From: JAYEIA01 sp964472505
GTDB lineage: Bacteria > Bacteroidota > Bacteroidia > Bacteroidales > JAADGE01
Direction: 5' to 3'
Assembly: GCA_964472505.1 (NCBI GenBank)
Contig: CAYYQW010000041.1
Coordinates: forward strand, 1 to 35,085
Length of the DNA stretch: 35,085 nucleotides
Part shown: piece after piece, positions 1 to 7,356 of the stretch
Numbering within the stretch: position 1 is the stretch's first letter
Layout: each line of letters starts with the position of its first letter
Translations under genes and position numbers: made by a program
Notes under the pieces: model-generated
Databases searched by the model: none
What the model was told of the DNA's origin: nothing
Seen by the model: only the letters and a program-made list of their open reading frames with translations

Positions 1-145
1 ATGTAAGTAAAATCAGATTTAGTAGCTTGCATTTTGATATTTCTAATTATTGCAGATTTTGTAACATCTGCATATCAACAAGTTACCTGTATTAGTAAAG
101 TGCCTAATTCAATAAACTGAATTAATTTCCTAAAATATATTGTGT

Positions 146-1684
146 ATGTTAGTTAAAACTTACGGAGGTGCAGTGCAAGGTGTCGATGCGGTAATTATTA
201 CCGTTGAGGTAAATGTATCGCGGGGTGCAAATTTTTATTTGGTTGGTTTGCCTGATGCGGCTGTAAAAGAGAGCCAGCAAAGAATAGAGAGTGCATTGAG
301 AGTCCACGGGTATAAGATTCCGGGCAAAAAAGTGGTTATAAATATGGCTCCGGCAGATATTCGCAAAGAAGGGTCGGCTTACGACTTGACTTTAGGAGTG
401 GGTATTTTGGCTGCTTCCGAGCAAATTAGTTCCGAGCGGGTGAACGACTACCTGATAATGGGCGAACTTTCGCTTGACGGAACTTTGCAACCCATACGCG
501 GCGTGTTGCCCATTGCCATTGAAGCTCGTCAGCGCGGCTATAAAGGATTTATTCTGCCCGAGGATAATGCCAAAGAGGCTGCTGTGGTCGATAAATTAGA
601 TGTGTACGGCGTTAATAATATTAAGCAGGTGATAGATTTTTTTGACGGAAAATCCGATTTGGAAAAAACCGAAGTAGATACGCGCAAAGAATTCTATGCC
701 CATGTGGCTAATGCCGATCCGGATTTCTCGGATGTAAAAGGTCAGGAAAATGTGAAACGCGCCATGGAAATAGCCGCCGCCGGCGGACACAATATACTTA
801 TGATAGGCCCGCCCGGAGCCGGAAAAACTATGCTGGCCAAGCGTTTGCCCGGTATTTTGCCGCCGCTTACTTTGCATGAGGCTTTGGAAACCACAAAAAT
901 ACATTCCGTATCCGGTGAAATGAAACGCCAAACCTCATTGGTTACACAACGTCCCTTCCGTGCGCCGCATCATACCATCAGTGATGTAGCTTTGGTTGGC
1001 GGCGGACAATATCCGCAACCGGGCGAAATTTCCAAAGCCCACAACGGCGTGCTTTTTCTGGATGAATTGCCGGAATTTAAGCGAACCGTGCTCGAAGTCA
1101 TGCGGCAACCTTTGGAGGACAGGCGCATTACAATTTCGCGTGCTAAATTTACTGTGGATTATCCGGCCGGATTTATGATGGCGGCCTCCATGAATCCTTG
1201 TCCTTGCGGATATTACAATCATCCGGAAAAAGACTGTGTGTGTGGTGCCGGTAGTGTGCAGCGTTATCTCAATAAAATTTCCGGTCCTTTGCTCGATCGC
1301 ATTGATATTCATATTGAGGTCGTTCCCGTTCCTTTTTCAAAATTGGAAGACAGTGAGCCGGGAGAAAGCAGTGATACCATACGAGAGCGCATTATCAAAG
1401 GCCGAAAAATTCAGGAAATGCGTTTCAAATCATATCCCGAAATACACAGCAATGCACAAATGACGCCAAAATTAATGAGGCAATATTGTGTTCCCGACGG
1501 TGCCGGAAAGGCCTTATTGAAAAGCGCCATGGAAAAATTGGGCTTATCGGCCAGAGCTTATGACCGGATTCTTAAAGTATCGCGCACCATTGCAGACTTG
1601 GAGGGTTCGGAAAAGATTAAACCCGCGCATCTGGCGGAAGCCATTCAGTACCGAAGTTTGGATCGTGATAATTGGGGCATGTGA
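146..1684 (+). CDS. yifB: YifB/ComM family Mg-chelatase-like AAA+ ATPase
   Basis: The product is a YifB/ComM-type AAA+ protein. ComM is known as a hexameric helicase that helps branch migration during natural transformation; in Bacteroidota its role is mostly inferred. The N-terminal ChlI-like domain covers about residues 1-165 and the AAA+ Mg-chelatase domain about 190-400. Walker A is GPPGAGKT near residue 222, and Walker B is VLFLDELPEF near 305. A cysteine cluster (CPCGYYNHPEKDCVC) follows near 355, and the C-terminal chelatase domain ends the protein. About 512 aa is normal for the family. A TTG at 140 is in frame, but the ATG at 146 (MLVKTYG) matches the usual N-terminus. The stop lies 9 bases from the convergent GldN-like gene. 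The 145 bases upstream hold nothing I recognise. Function is well supported; the physiological role here is inference. Confidence 0.95.
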   Translation: MLVKTYGGAVQGVDAVIITVEVNVSRGANFYLVGLPDAAVKESQQRIESALRVHGYKIPGKKVVINMAPADIRKEGSAYDLTLGVGILAASEQISSERVNDYLIMGELSLDGTLQPIRGVLPIAIEARQRGYKGFILPEDNAKEAAVVDKLDVYGVNNIKQVIDFFDGKSDLEKTEVDTRKEFYAHVANADPDFSDVKGQENVKRAMEIAAAGGHNILMIGPPGAGKTMLAKRLPGILPPLTLHEALETTKIHSVSGEMKRQTSLVTQRPFRAPHHTISDVALVGGGQYPQPGEISKAHNGVLFLDELPEFKRTVLEVMRQPLEDRRITISRAKFTVDYPAGFMMAASMNPCPCGYYNHPEKDCVCGAGSVQRYLNKISGPLLDRIDIHIEVVPVPFSKLEDSEPGESSDTIRERIIKGRKIQEMRFKSYPEIHSNAQMTPKLMRQYCVPDGAGKALLKSAMEKLGLSARAYDRILKVSRTIADLEGSEKIKPAHLAEAIQYRSLDRDNWGM

Positions 1685-1693
1685 TATTAAGTT

Positions 1694-2782
1694 TTATTTT
1701 AAGTAAACTTTGAAAACTATCTGTTTTATAGGGTTTTCCATGTCGTAGTCTTCTTCTGAGTAATAATGCCTGACCGGCGCCAATGCTTTGACTTCTTTTT
1801 TCATGCGTGTGGTTTTGGGGTCGTAATACCAATCTTCAAAAAACAGAATGCTTTTAAATTGATTGTAGTCCAATATTTGTTCGGTCAAAAGTATTATGGT
1901 TTCTCCCGTGTCAGGATCCACGGAATAAACGGTGTCGGTTGATAATCCCAAGGCTTTTTCAACTTGATTGACACTTAAGCTTTCTTCATCCGGATATGAA
2001 TATGCCTTTAGTTTTCCGGAAAGTACCGGTTCAATAAGCCCTCGGAAGAGCTTTTTGCGTGAATGAGATGTTAAAAACGGAGCATTGGAGACCTCAATAT
2101 TTACAATGTCATAAAAAAATTGCTCATTGTCCACCAACAGGCATTCATATACTATCGTATTACGAACTTCCATGTTTTTTTCGGATCGTCGTTTTTTGAA
2201 AAAACCAAGATCATCCGGATATAAGCTTCTAAAAGCTTTTGCAAATCGTTTGCTTTCATCTTCAAAGCCGGATTCTCGGTAGTATTCTCTGATTGGGCTT
2301 ATTGCAATTATATCTTTTTCAAAAACCAATGCTTCACTGTCAAAATTCCATGCTTCGGTAAAATATAAGGAGCGAATTTCTGTATAGTCAATGGCTTTAC
2401 TTGTGATTTCACTTTGATTATCAGGATCCTCTGTCCAATTTATTAATGTGTCTGTTTGGTAGCCTAAGCGCTCTTTCAATTCGTTTAAGTTTATGACTTC
2501 GGTATCGAAGACAGAATACGGATAATACCGGTTGATATAGGGATCGTAAACGGTGAGTTCGTTCTGAACTGCCTTTTTTGTAAGGCTTATGCCGATAAAT
2601 TCTTTATTGTGATGTTCGTTTTCAACAACCAATGAATTTTGGAACCGGTAATTGAGTTCAGCCGTATTATCTGAAAATAATACCGGATAGCTGATAATCA
2701 GTTTTTCCGGAAGTAAATCATTTGTTTGAGCCTGCAGCAATCCTGAAATGCAGAGTAAGCACAGGAGAATGAAAGTTTTCAT
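1694..2782 (-). CDS. Secreted protein with two GldN-like repeats
   Basis: This 362-aa protein has a signal peptide (about residues 1-19, ending LLQAQ). It resembles GldN/PorN, a periplasmic ring component of the type IX secretion/gliding machinery. The GldN-like signature is a TDT strand followed by F-x-E-x-W-x-(F/Y)-D and an IAISP/ALAP strand. It occurs twice: residues about 85-168 (TDTLINW, FTEAWNFD, IAISPIREYY) and about 255-341 (TDTVYSV, FFEDWYYD, ALAPVRHYY). Classical GldN has one such unit, so this looks like an internal duplication. No gldK, gldL or gldM gene is adjacent, so it is probably a stand-alone paralogue. An in-frame ATG at 2830 exists, but the start at 2782 begins the signal peptide, and a TATATTTG promoter element at 2806-2813 lies inside the longer version. 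Family similarity is from motifs; function is unknown. Confidence 0.7.
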   Translation of the reverse strand: MKTFILLCLLCISGLLQAQTNDLLPEKLIISYPVLFSDNTAELNYRFQNSLVVENEHHNKEFIGISLTKKAVQNELTVYDPYINRYYPYSVFDTEVINLNELKERLGYQTDTLINWTEDPDNQSEITSKAIDYTEIRSLYFTEAWNFDSEALVFEKDIIAISPIREYYRESGFEDESKRFAKAFRSLYPDDLGFFKKRRSEKNMEVRNTIVYECLLVDNEQFFYDIVNIEVSNAPFLTSHSRKKLFRGLIEPVLSGKLKAYSYPDEESLSVNQVEKALGLSTDTVYSVDPDTGETIILLTEQILDYNQFKSILFFEDWYYDPKTTRMKKEVKALAPVRHYYSEEDYDMENPIKQIVFKVYLK

Positions 2783-2805
2783 GTCGAGTATTTTTATGGT
2801 TAGCT

Positions 2806-2813
2806 CAAATATA
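2806..2813 (-). promoter_or_regulatory. Promoter -7 element of the GldN-like gene
   Basis: Read on the minus strand the sequence is TATATTTG, a perfect match to the Bacteroidota -7 consensus TAnnTTTG. It lies 23 bases before the ATG at 2782. The -33 region is weak (no clear TTTG). Its position supports the shorter start. Confidence 0.55.
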
Positions 2814-2843
2814 CGGTTAAATTCGCTCACGGCTAAGCGAGTA

Positions 2844-2875
2844 TTTGAGATTTTGTGTTTTTTTCTTTAAATTTG
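2844..2875 (+). promoter_or_regulatory. Promoter for the 27-codon ORF and the 124-aa gene
   Basis: A -33 TTTG (2844-2847), a 20-base spacer and a -7 TAAATTTG (2868-2875) match the Bacteroidota sigma factor consensus. Transcription would begin near 2882, about 13 bases before the ATG at 2895. Confidence 0.65.
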
Positions 2876-2894
2876 GACTAAAAATAATTTGCTT

Positions 2895-2978
2895 ATGCCT
2901 ATTTGGTTAATTGTTATTATTACAGTAGTTGTTTTATTTCTTGTTTTCGCGCTCTTGGGCACGAAAGAATCAAAGTAA
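2895..2978 (+). CDS. 27-aa single-span membrane peptide
   Basis: This is a very small ORF of 27 codons: MPIWLIVIITVV, then a continued hydrophobic stretch, ending GTKESK. The first 21 residues form one predicted transmembrane helix and the short tail is charged. It starts about 13 bases after the expected start of a strong promoter, and the next gene begins 21 bases after its stop, so the two would be co-transcribed. I recognise no family. It could be a real small membrane protein, or a leader whose translation helps the 124-aa gene. The hydrophobic pattern and its position between promoter and gene favour real coding, but at this length chance cannot be excluded. Confidence 0.45.
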   Translation: MPIWLIVIITVVVLFLVFALLGTKESK

Positions 2979-2999
2979 GCCGGCGAACAAGCCGGAAAT

Positions 3000-3374
3000 A
3001 TGCTTTATGATATGGAACAGAAATACAATGATTATGTGGAGCGCAGGCTCAATAATCAAATTATTAGCGAAGATAATTTTGATGTGAATGCTAAAGAAGT
3101 TGCTTCCGATGTTATGATTTTTTTGGCACCGGATATTCAATCTTTGATTTCTTTTATAAACACCACCGTATATTCCGGAGCCCGAACCGAGTATAAGGCT
3201 TTGTATTTTTCAAATATTCCGCATATTATTAATGAAATGTTTGAGAAAAGCACAAGGCGCAAAGATGATTCTTTGACAAAAGAGGATGAGGAAAAGTTTC
3301 ATAAAGCTTTTGAAATAGCTGTGAAATCTGATCTTTCCAAACGCATAAGTGATCTAAAGTCGGGTGCTTTTTAA
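3000..3374 (+). CDS. Hypothetical cytoplasmic protein, 124 aa
   Basis: This is a mainly alpha-helical, charged protein with no signal peptide or membrane segment. The start is ATG 3000 (MLYDMEQKYNDY) or the in-frame ATG at 3012 (MEQKYNDY). I do not recognise the family and see no catalytic motif. It lies 21 bases after a 27-codon membrane ORF and appears to share its promoter. The gene is followed by an intergenic stretch carrying a MITE-like element (3447-3600). An overlapping short reading frame at 3364-3618 runs mostly through that element and is not credible as a gene. Confidence 0.7.
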   Translation: MLYDMEQKYNDYVERRLNNQIISEDNFDVNAKEVASDVMIFLAPDIQSLISFINTTVYSGARTEYKALYFSNIPHIINEMFEKSTRRKDDSLTKEDEEKFHKAFEIAVKSDLSKRISDLKSGAF

Positions 3375-3446
3375 TAATAGTTCGTTATGCTTTTCCGTTA
3401 GACTGAAAATGAGAACTTTTCATTACAGTTTGCAAACTGCAACTAT

Positions 3447-3600
3447 GAGTCCACTCCAAAAAGTACAAATAAAAACATGCGATATGATTAAGCTGCTCAT
3501 AAACAACTCGTTCTATAACCGACGGGTTAACCCGTCGGTTGCTGACTACCGGATACTTACAACTTTGCCGGCAAAAAAATCGACTTTTCGGAGTGGACTC
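3447..3600. mobile_element. MITE-like element, family 1, copy 1
   Basis: This 154-bp element has terminal inverted repeats of 18 bases (GAGTCCACTCCGAAAAGT consensus; one mismatch on the left). The middle holds a perfect 24-base palindrome at 3517-3540 (arm AACCGACGGGTT). The second copy at 25249-25402 is the same length and very similar throughout. AACTAT sits directly on both sides (3441-3446 and 3601-3606), which could be a target duplication. However, the right flank of copy 2 (AATTAT) is similar to the right flank here, so those bases may belong to the element. There is no coding capacity; a transposase in trans would be needed, and none is in this window. Confidence 0.8.
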
Positions 3601-3637
3601 AACTATGGCAAAGTTTAACGAATTGTTTTAAGTGTAG

Positions 3638-6601
3638 TTATATTTTCATAATAAAATCCACTAAGTTAACATCAGTAGGCAAATCAAATTTTTTTCTGAG
3701 GCGATATCTTGCATTTTCAACACTTCGCACTGAGATATTGAGCAATGGAGATATTTCCTTCGTGGATAAATTCATTCGCAAATAGGCACACATTTTCAAG
3801 TCTTTCGGAGTCAATTCATCATATTGGTTTTGCAGGCGTTTGAAAAAGCCTTCGTGCACCAGTTCGAAATGGGACTTAAAACGTTCCCAGTCTTCATCTA
3901 ACCGGATATCGCCTTCAATGGTGCGGGTTAGTTTTCGTAACTCTTTTCGTGCATCTCTGTTTACATTTTCAGCAACTTTTTCAATTTTATCTTTTATGTT
4001 TGTCATAATCTCATTCTTATGCGTAATTTGCATGGTAACCGATGTCAATTCTAAGTTGCGCACCTCTGCTTCTTTTTTCTGTTCGGCAACTTGACTGCGT
4101 AATTTTTCATTTCTCAGGCGAATTAATTCTTGTTCTTGTTGCAGTTTTTCATGTTTGTAGCGCTCTTCTTGGCGTTGTAGTTCTTGTTTTTGCCTTTCAA
4201 TAAGCATTTGCTTGTCTTTTCTTATTTTCCGAAGTATTACTTTCAGCAATATGAAGATAATAAAGCTCCCGGCTATTATATATAAGGAATATGCTGTATT
4301 GGTGGCGTACCAAGGCGGCAGAATTTTAAACCTGAAAGATTTGCTTTCACTGACTTGTCCGGACAAATTTTTTGCCCGCACACTAAAAGTATATTCTCCG
4401 GGCGGTATATTATTAAATTCTTTAAAAGGAGTTTCCTGCCATTGCGCCCATTTAGGATGCAATTCGCTTACTTTGTAACTGTAAACTATATTTTGAAGAT
4501 CTTTATAATAAGGTACCGAAAAGAAAAATGTCAGTGCATTATTTCTCGCTTTAAGAATATGTGTTTTATTTGCCTTATTTTTTGCATCTCCGACATATAT
4601 TACCGAATCGGTGGTCATGTTGGTTGTGATTACTTTTCGGATGTATAAATCTAATTTCGACAAGGTATCGGGTTGTTCTCTGTTTTCAAAACGAATAAAA
4701 CCGTTATCGTAGGCAATTAGCAGGTTGTTGTTATCCGTAAAAGAAATATCTTCAAAAGCCGGAATGAGTTTTTCGTTGTATTTTCCTATGGTGGTATTGC
4801 AAAGTTCATTGCTGCCGTCCTCATTTTTACGAATATAGCTCAGTCGGTTATTTTGAAAAAGCCAAATATTTGAATTCCTGTCTTCTTTAGCTTGATATAC
4901 GGGCAAACCAAAAAAAAGATCATTGTACTTGTAATTGTTCGTGAAACGATCCGATTGTTTGTCGTAACTAAAAATCCCTTTTTCCGTAGCCACGCCCCAA
5001 CTGCCTCTGAAAGTAAAAAGCTCGTTTCCGAAATTCGACGGAAAGCCGTCAGCTGCCGTGTATAGCTTGTAGGAGATTACACTGTCGCAGGCCGCATTGA
5101 GTTGTATTTTATAAATGCCTTTGTATCCGTGAGCCATCCATATATTACCTTCACTGTCTTCAAGTAAGCTGCGAGAGGTTTCATTAAAAGCTTTTACTTG
5201 TTTTATAAAACGAAAAGATTCGGGTGTTTTTTCAAATAAAGCCAAACCTTCATAATTGCCGCATAATACAAGATTTTCCTGTTTTTTCAGATCCAGAAAA
5301 GTCCAGGTTCCGGTGCGTTTATATATGGACTCTGCCTTTTCGCGGTTTATTATAAAAGCCCCTTTGGTGTGAGCGCAGAGCAGTTTTCCGTCAATCTCTT
5401 TCAGCTTCCATACTTGGCCTTCGGCACCTTGAATTTTCGAAAAATCCCCGCCGCTGTTTTTTTTCCGCGCAAATAAACCCTGGTTGGTCCCAAAATAGAG
5501 ATAGTCGTTAGTGCTGTATGAGGTATATCCGGCGCCGTATATTCCCATGCTTTCGGAATACAAGCTTAGGGGTGAATGTATTTGCACGGCTGAAATACCG
5601 TTATCCAATCCTAACCATAGTGTGCTGTCACGATCAATGAACATTGATAAAACGGTGTTGTTTTCAAGGCCTTTGTCTTTATTCAAATGCGTTTGTATTT
5701 GCCCCTTATCATCTATTATTACTAAGCCGTTCTGGATGGTTCCGAATGCGAAAGAATTCGAGTTAACAGGAGTTCCCGAAAAAATTTGATTCTTTTCAAG
5801 AAACTCATTCGCGGGTACGTCCCAATAGCTTATTGAGTCCTTCTTTAGTTTATAAAGGCCGTGTTTATCGGTTCCTATTAAAATTGTATTTTTATCGAAG
5901 GGAAACATGGTCCATATTTCGGTATTTGCCGTAAATTGTGCTCCGCCTTTTATCTGCTTAAATTCAAATCCATTGTAGCGCAAAAGTCCTTTGTTTTTGT
6001 CTTGTATGTATATGTCGTTGCCTACTTGAAAGGAGAAAAGCATATCTTCATTAGCTATTATAACTTCTATTTCTCCGTCGCGATAGAGCATGGCATGAGT
6101 AAATGAAAAGAAATAAACGCCTCGTTCGGTGATAAAAATTCGCCAAACTTCTTTAAAATTTCTGTGTTGTTTCGGAATTTTATGATTTAAAGATTCGTAT
6201 TGCAATTCGCCTTTTTTATCGGGCTTTAGACGTCCGATTTCGTTAGCAGCTCCCACATATATGGTTCCGAGCGAGTCAATATTTACCGACCGCACAATGG
6301 ATTTGTTGTTTACCGGAATTAAGCGCCGGAAATTACCGTCGAATTGCAGCAGGCCCGAGTTATTGGCGAAATACATATAGCCTTGCTCATCTTGTGTTAT
6401 TTGCCAGTTCTGTCTGCCGGCATTATAGCTGTGTCTTGCATAATGCGACATTTGAGGAATTCCTTTCTTTATTATTTGTGCCGACAGTGTGTTTTGGATA
6501 CCGTTTATCAAAAATAACAGCAAAACAACACTTAAATATAGGATAAGCTTTCGGACATATCCATGACTTTGCGAAATAATATTTTTTGTACTCTGCTTCA
6601 T
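3638..6601 (-). CDS. Beta-propeller sensor regulator with LuxR-type HTH
   Basis: This 987-aa one-component membrane regulator is of the type that controls polysaccharide loci in Bacteroidota. An N-terminal hydrophobic segment lies at about residues 17-40. Repeated Reg_prop propeller blades fill about 45-680 (for example LWLGLDNGISAV and IWMAHGYKGIYKI). A Y_Y_Y domain follows at about 690-757, a transmembrane helix at about 768-790 and a long coiled coil at about 795-860. The C-terminal HTH (about 930-987) carries LSTKEISPLLNISVRSVENA. It lacks the histidine-kinase and receiver domains of hybrid two-component regulators, so the periplasmic sensor would act directly on a DNA-binding domain. It is divergent from the glucan genes starting at 6861, with a promoter in the 259-base gap, and most likely regulates them. 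The ligand (probably a beta-glucan oligosaccharide) is inference. Confidence 0.9.
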   Translation of the reverse strand: MKQSTKNIISQSHGYVRKLILYLSVVLLLFLINGIQNTLSAQIIKKGIPQMSHYARHSYNAGRQNWQITQDEQGYMYFANNSGLLQFDGNFRRLIPVNNKSIVRSVNIDSLGTIYVGAANEIGRLKPDKKGELQYESLNHKIPKQHRNFKEVWRIFITERGVYFFSFTHAMLYRDGEIEVIIANEDMLFSFQVGNDIYIQDKNKGLLRYNGFEFKQIKGGAQFTANTEIWTMFPFDKNTILIGTDKHGLYKLKKDSISYWDVPANEFLEKNQIFSGTPVNSNSFAFGTIQNGLVIIDDKGQIQTHLNKDKGLENNTVLSMFIDRDSTLWLGLDNGISAVQIHSPLSLYSESMGIYGAGYTSYSTNDYLYFGTNQGLFARKKNSGGDFSKIQGAEGQVWKLKEIDGKLLCAHTKGAFIINREKAESIYKRTGTWTFLDLKKQENLVLCGNYEGLALFEKTPESFRFIKQVKAFNETSRSLLEDSEGNIWMAHGYKGIYKIQLNAACDSVISYKLYTAADGFPSNFGNELFTFRGSWGVATEKGIFSYDKQSDRFTNNYKYNDLFFGLPVYQAKEDRNSNIWLFQNNRLSYIRKNEDGSNELCNTTIGKYNEKLIPAFEDISFTDNNNLLIAYDNGFIRFENREQPDTLSKLDLYIRKVITTNMTTDSVIYVGDAKNKANKTHILKARNNALTFFFSVPYYKDLQNIVYSYKVSELHPKWAQWQETPFKEFNNIPPGEYTFSVRAKNLSGQVSESKSFRFKILPPWYATNTAYSLYIIAGSFIIFILLKVILRKIRKDKQMLIERQKQELQRQEERYKHEKLQQEQELIRLRNEKLRSQVAEQKKEAEVRNLELTSVTMQITHKNEIMTNIKDKIEKVAENVNRDARKELRKLTRTIEGDIRLDEDWERFKSHFELVHEGFFKRLQNQYDELTPKDLKMCAYLRMNLSTKEISPLLNISVRSVENARYRLRKKFDLPTDVNLVDFIMKI

Positions 6602-6794
6602 TAAATCAGTTTAGACGATATTTAAGAAATTTCTTCACAATTTCATACACTTTAATTTCTGAATGCAAGATATAAAAAAATAAAATTGTTTAACAATTAA
6701 GGCGCTTTTTCTCGAACATAAAGGCATTTGTCTAAATGAAGTATTAATAGTGAGTAAACTGTTTTTGTGCTGTGTATTCATAGTGAGCCTTTAT

Positions 6795-6827
6795 TTTGCA
6801 ATCGTTTGCATTAGGGTTGTACATTTG
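6795..6827 (+). promoter_or_regulatory. Promoter of the glucan operon
   Basis: A -33 TTTG (6795-6798), a 21-base spacer and a -7 TACATTTG (6820-6827) match the Bacteroidota consensus. It sits 33 bases before the PKD lipoprotein ATG, in the gap between the operon and its divergent regulator. A second TTTG at 6805-6808 is too close to act with this -7 element. Confidence 0.7.
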
Positions 6828-6860
6828 TAGAGTAAACTTTTTTAACAAAAAAAAATTGAT

Positions 6861-7193
6861 ATGAAAACTAGATTTAGAATTTTAGCACAGACATTTTTTC
6901 TGGGAGCTGTAATCGCTTTATTTACATTTTCGGCATGTAACCCTGACGATGATGTAACTGATAAAGATCCCGTAGCAAGCTTTCAGTATGAAATTAGCGA
7001 AGACAACTACTTAGAAGTAGCTTTTACGAATTATTCCGAAAATGCAAGCTCGTATGCTTGGGACTTTGGTGACGGAAACACCTCAACCGAAGAAAATCCT
7101 ACCCACGAGTATGCCGAAGTCGGTACACTGTTTTTTAGTATGTTATATTTGATTAAACCCGAACTGTGCATTAGAATTTGTGTTAAGGGTTAA
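6861..7193 (+). CDS. Truncated PKD-domain lipoprotein
   Basis: The 110-aa product begins with a lipoprotein signal (lipobox FSAC, Cys about 26) and one PKD-like domain (about 37-90; signature AWDFGDGNTSTEENPTHEY). In full-length PKD proteins the last strand follows GTY-TVTL. Here the sequence leaves homology after EVGT (about base 7125) and continues with 20 unrelated residues (FFSMLYLIKPEL...) to a stop. PKD lipoproteins in laminarin loci are usually surface glycan-binding proteins encoded next to susC and susD. Here only the N-terminal stub remains, and no susC or susD gene follows. The 163 bases after the stop contain only a 9-base inverted hairpin (7223-7245) and no recognisable gene. The stub has a good promoter and may be translated, but is probably not functional as a binding protein. 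Confidence 0.75.
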   Translation: MKTRFRILAQTFFLGAVIALFTFSACNPDDDVTDKDPVASFQYEISEDNYLEVAFTNYSENASSYAWDFGDGNTSTEENPTHEYAEVGTLFFSMLYLIKPELCIRICVKG

Positions 7194-7356
7194 TCAAAAG
7201 ATAATCAGCATATTTTGAAAACGTTAAACCCCTTTTGGGTTCAACGGAAATTTAGCTGAGATGTATGCATAAGGTCTCAAATCAGACATTTATGGTTCGC
7301 AGCTTATTTCTAATACATAATACAATTTAAAACATATTCATAATATAAATTTTCTA

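Noticed and set aside
3364..3618. 84-aa reading frame after the 124-aa gene
   Set aside because: It overlaps the end of the gene before it and runs through the MITE-like element, with no recognisable protein features.
7194..7356. Possible end of an insertion sequence after the PKD stub
   Set aside because: The stretch has a 9-base inverted hairpin (7223-7245), but there are no matched inverted ends, target duplication or transposase.
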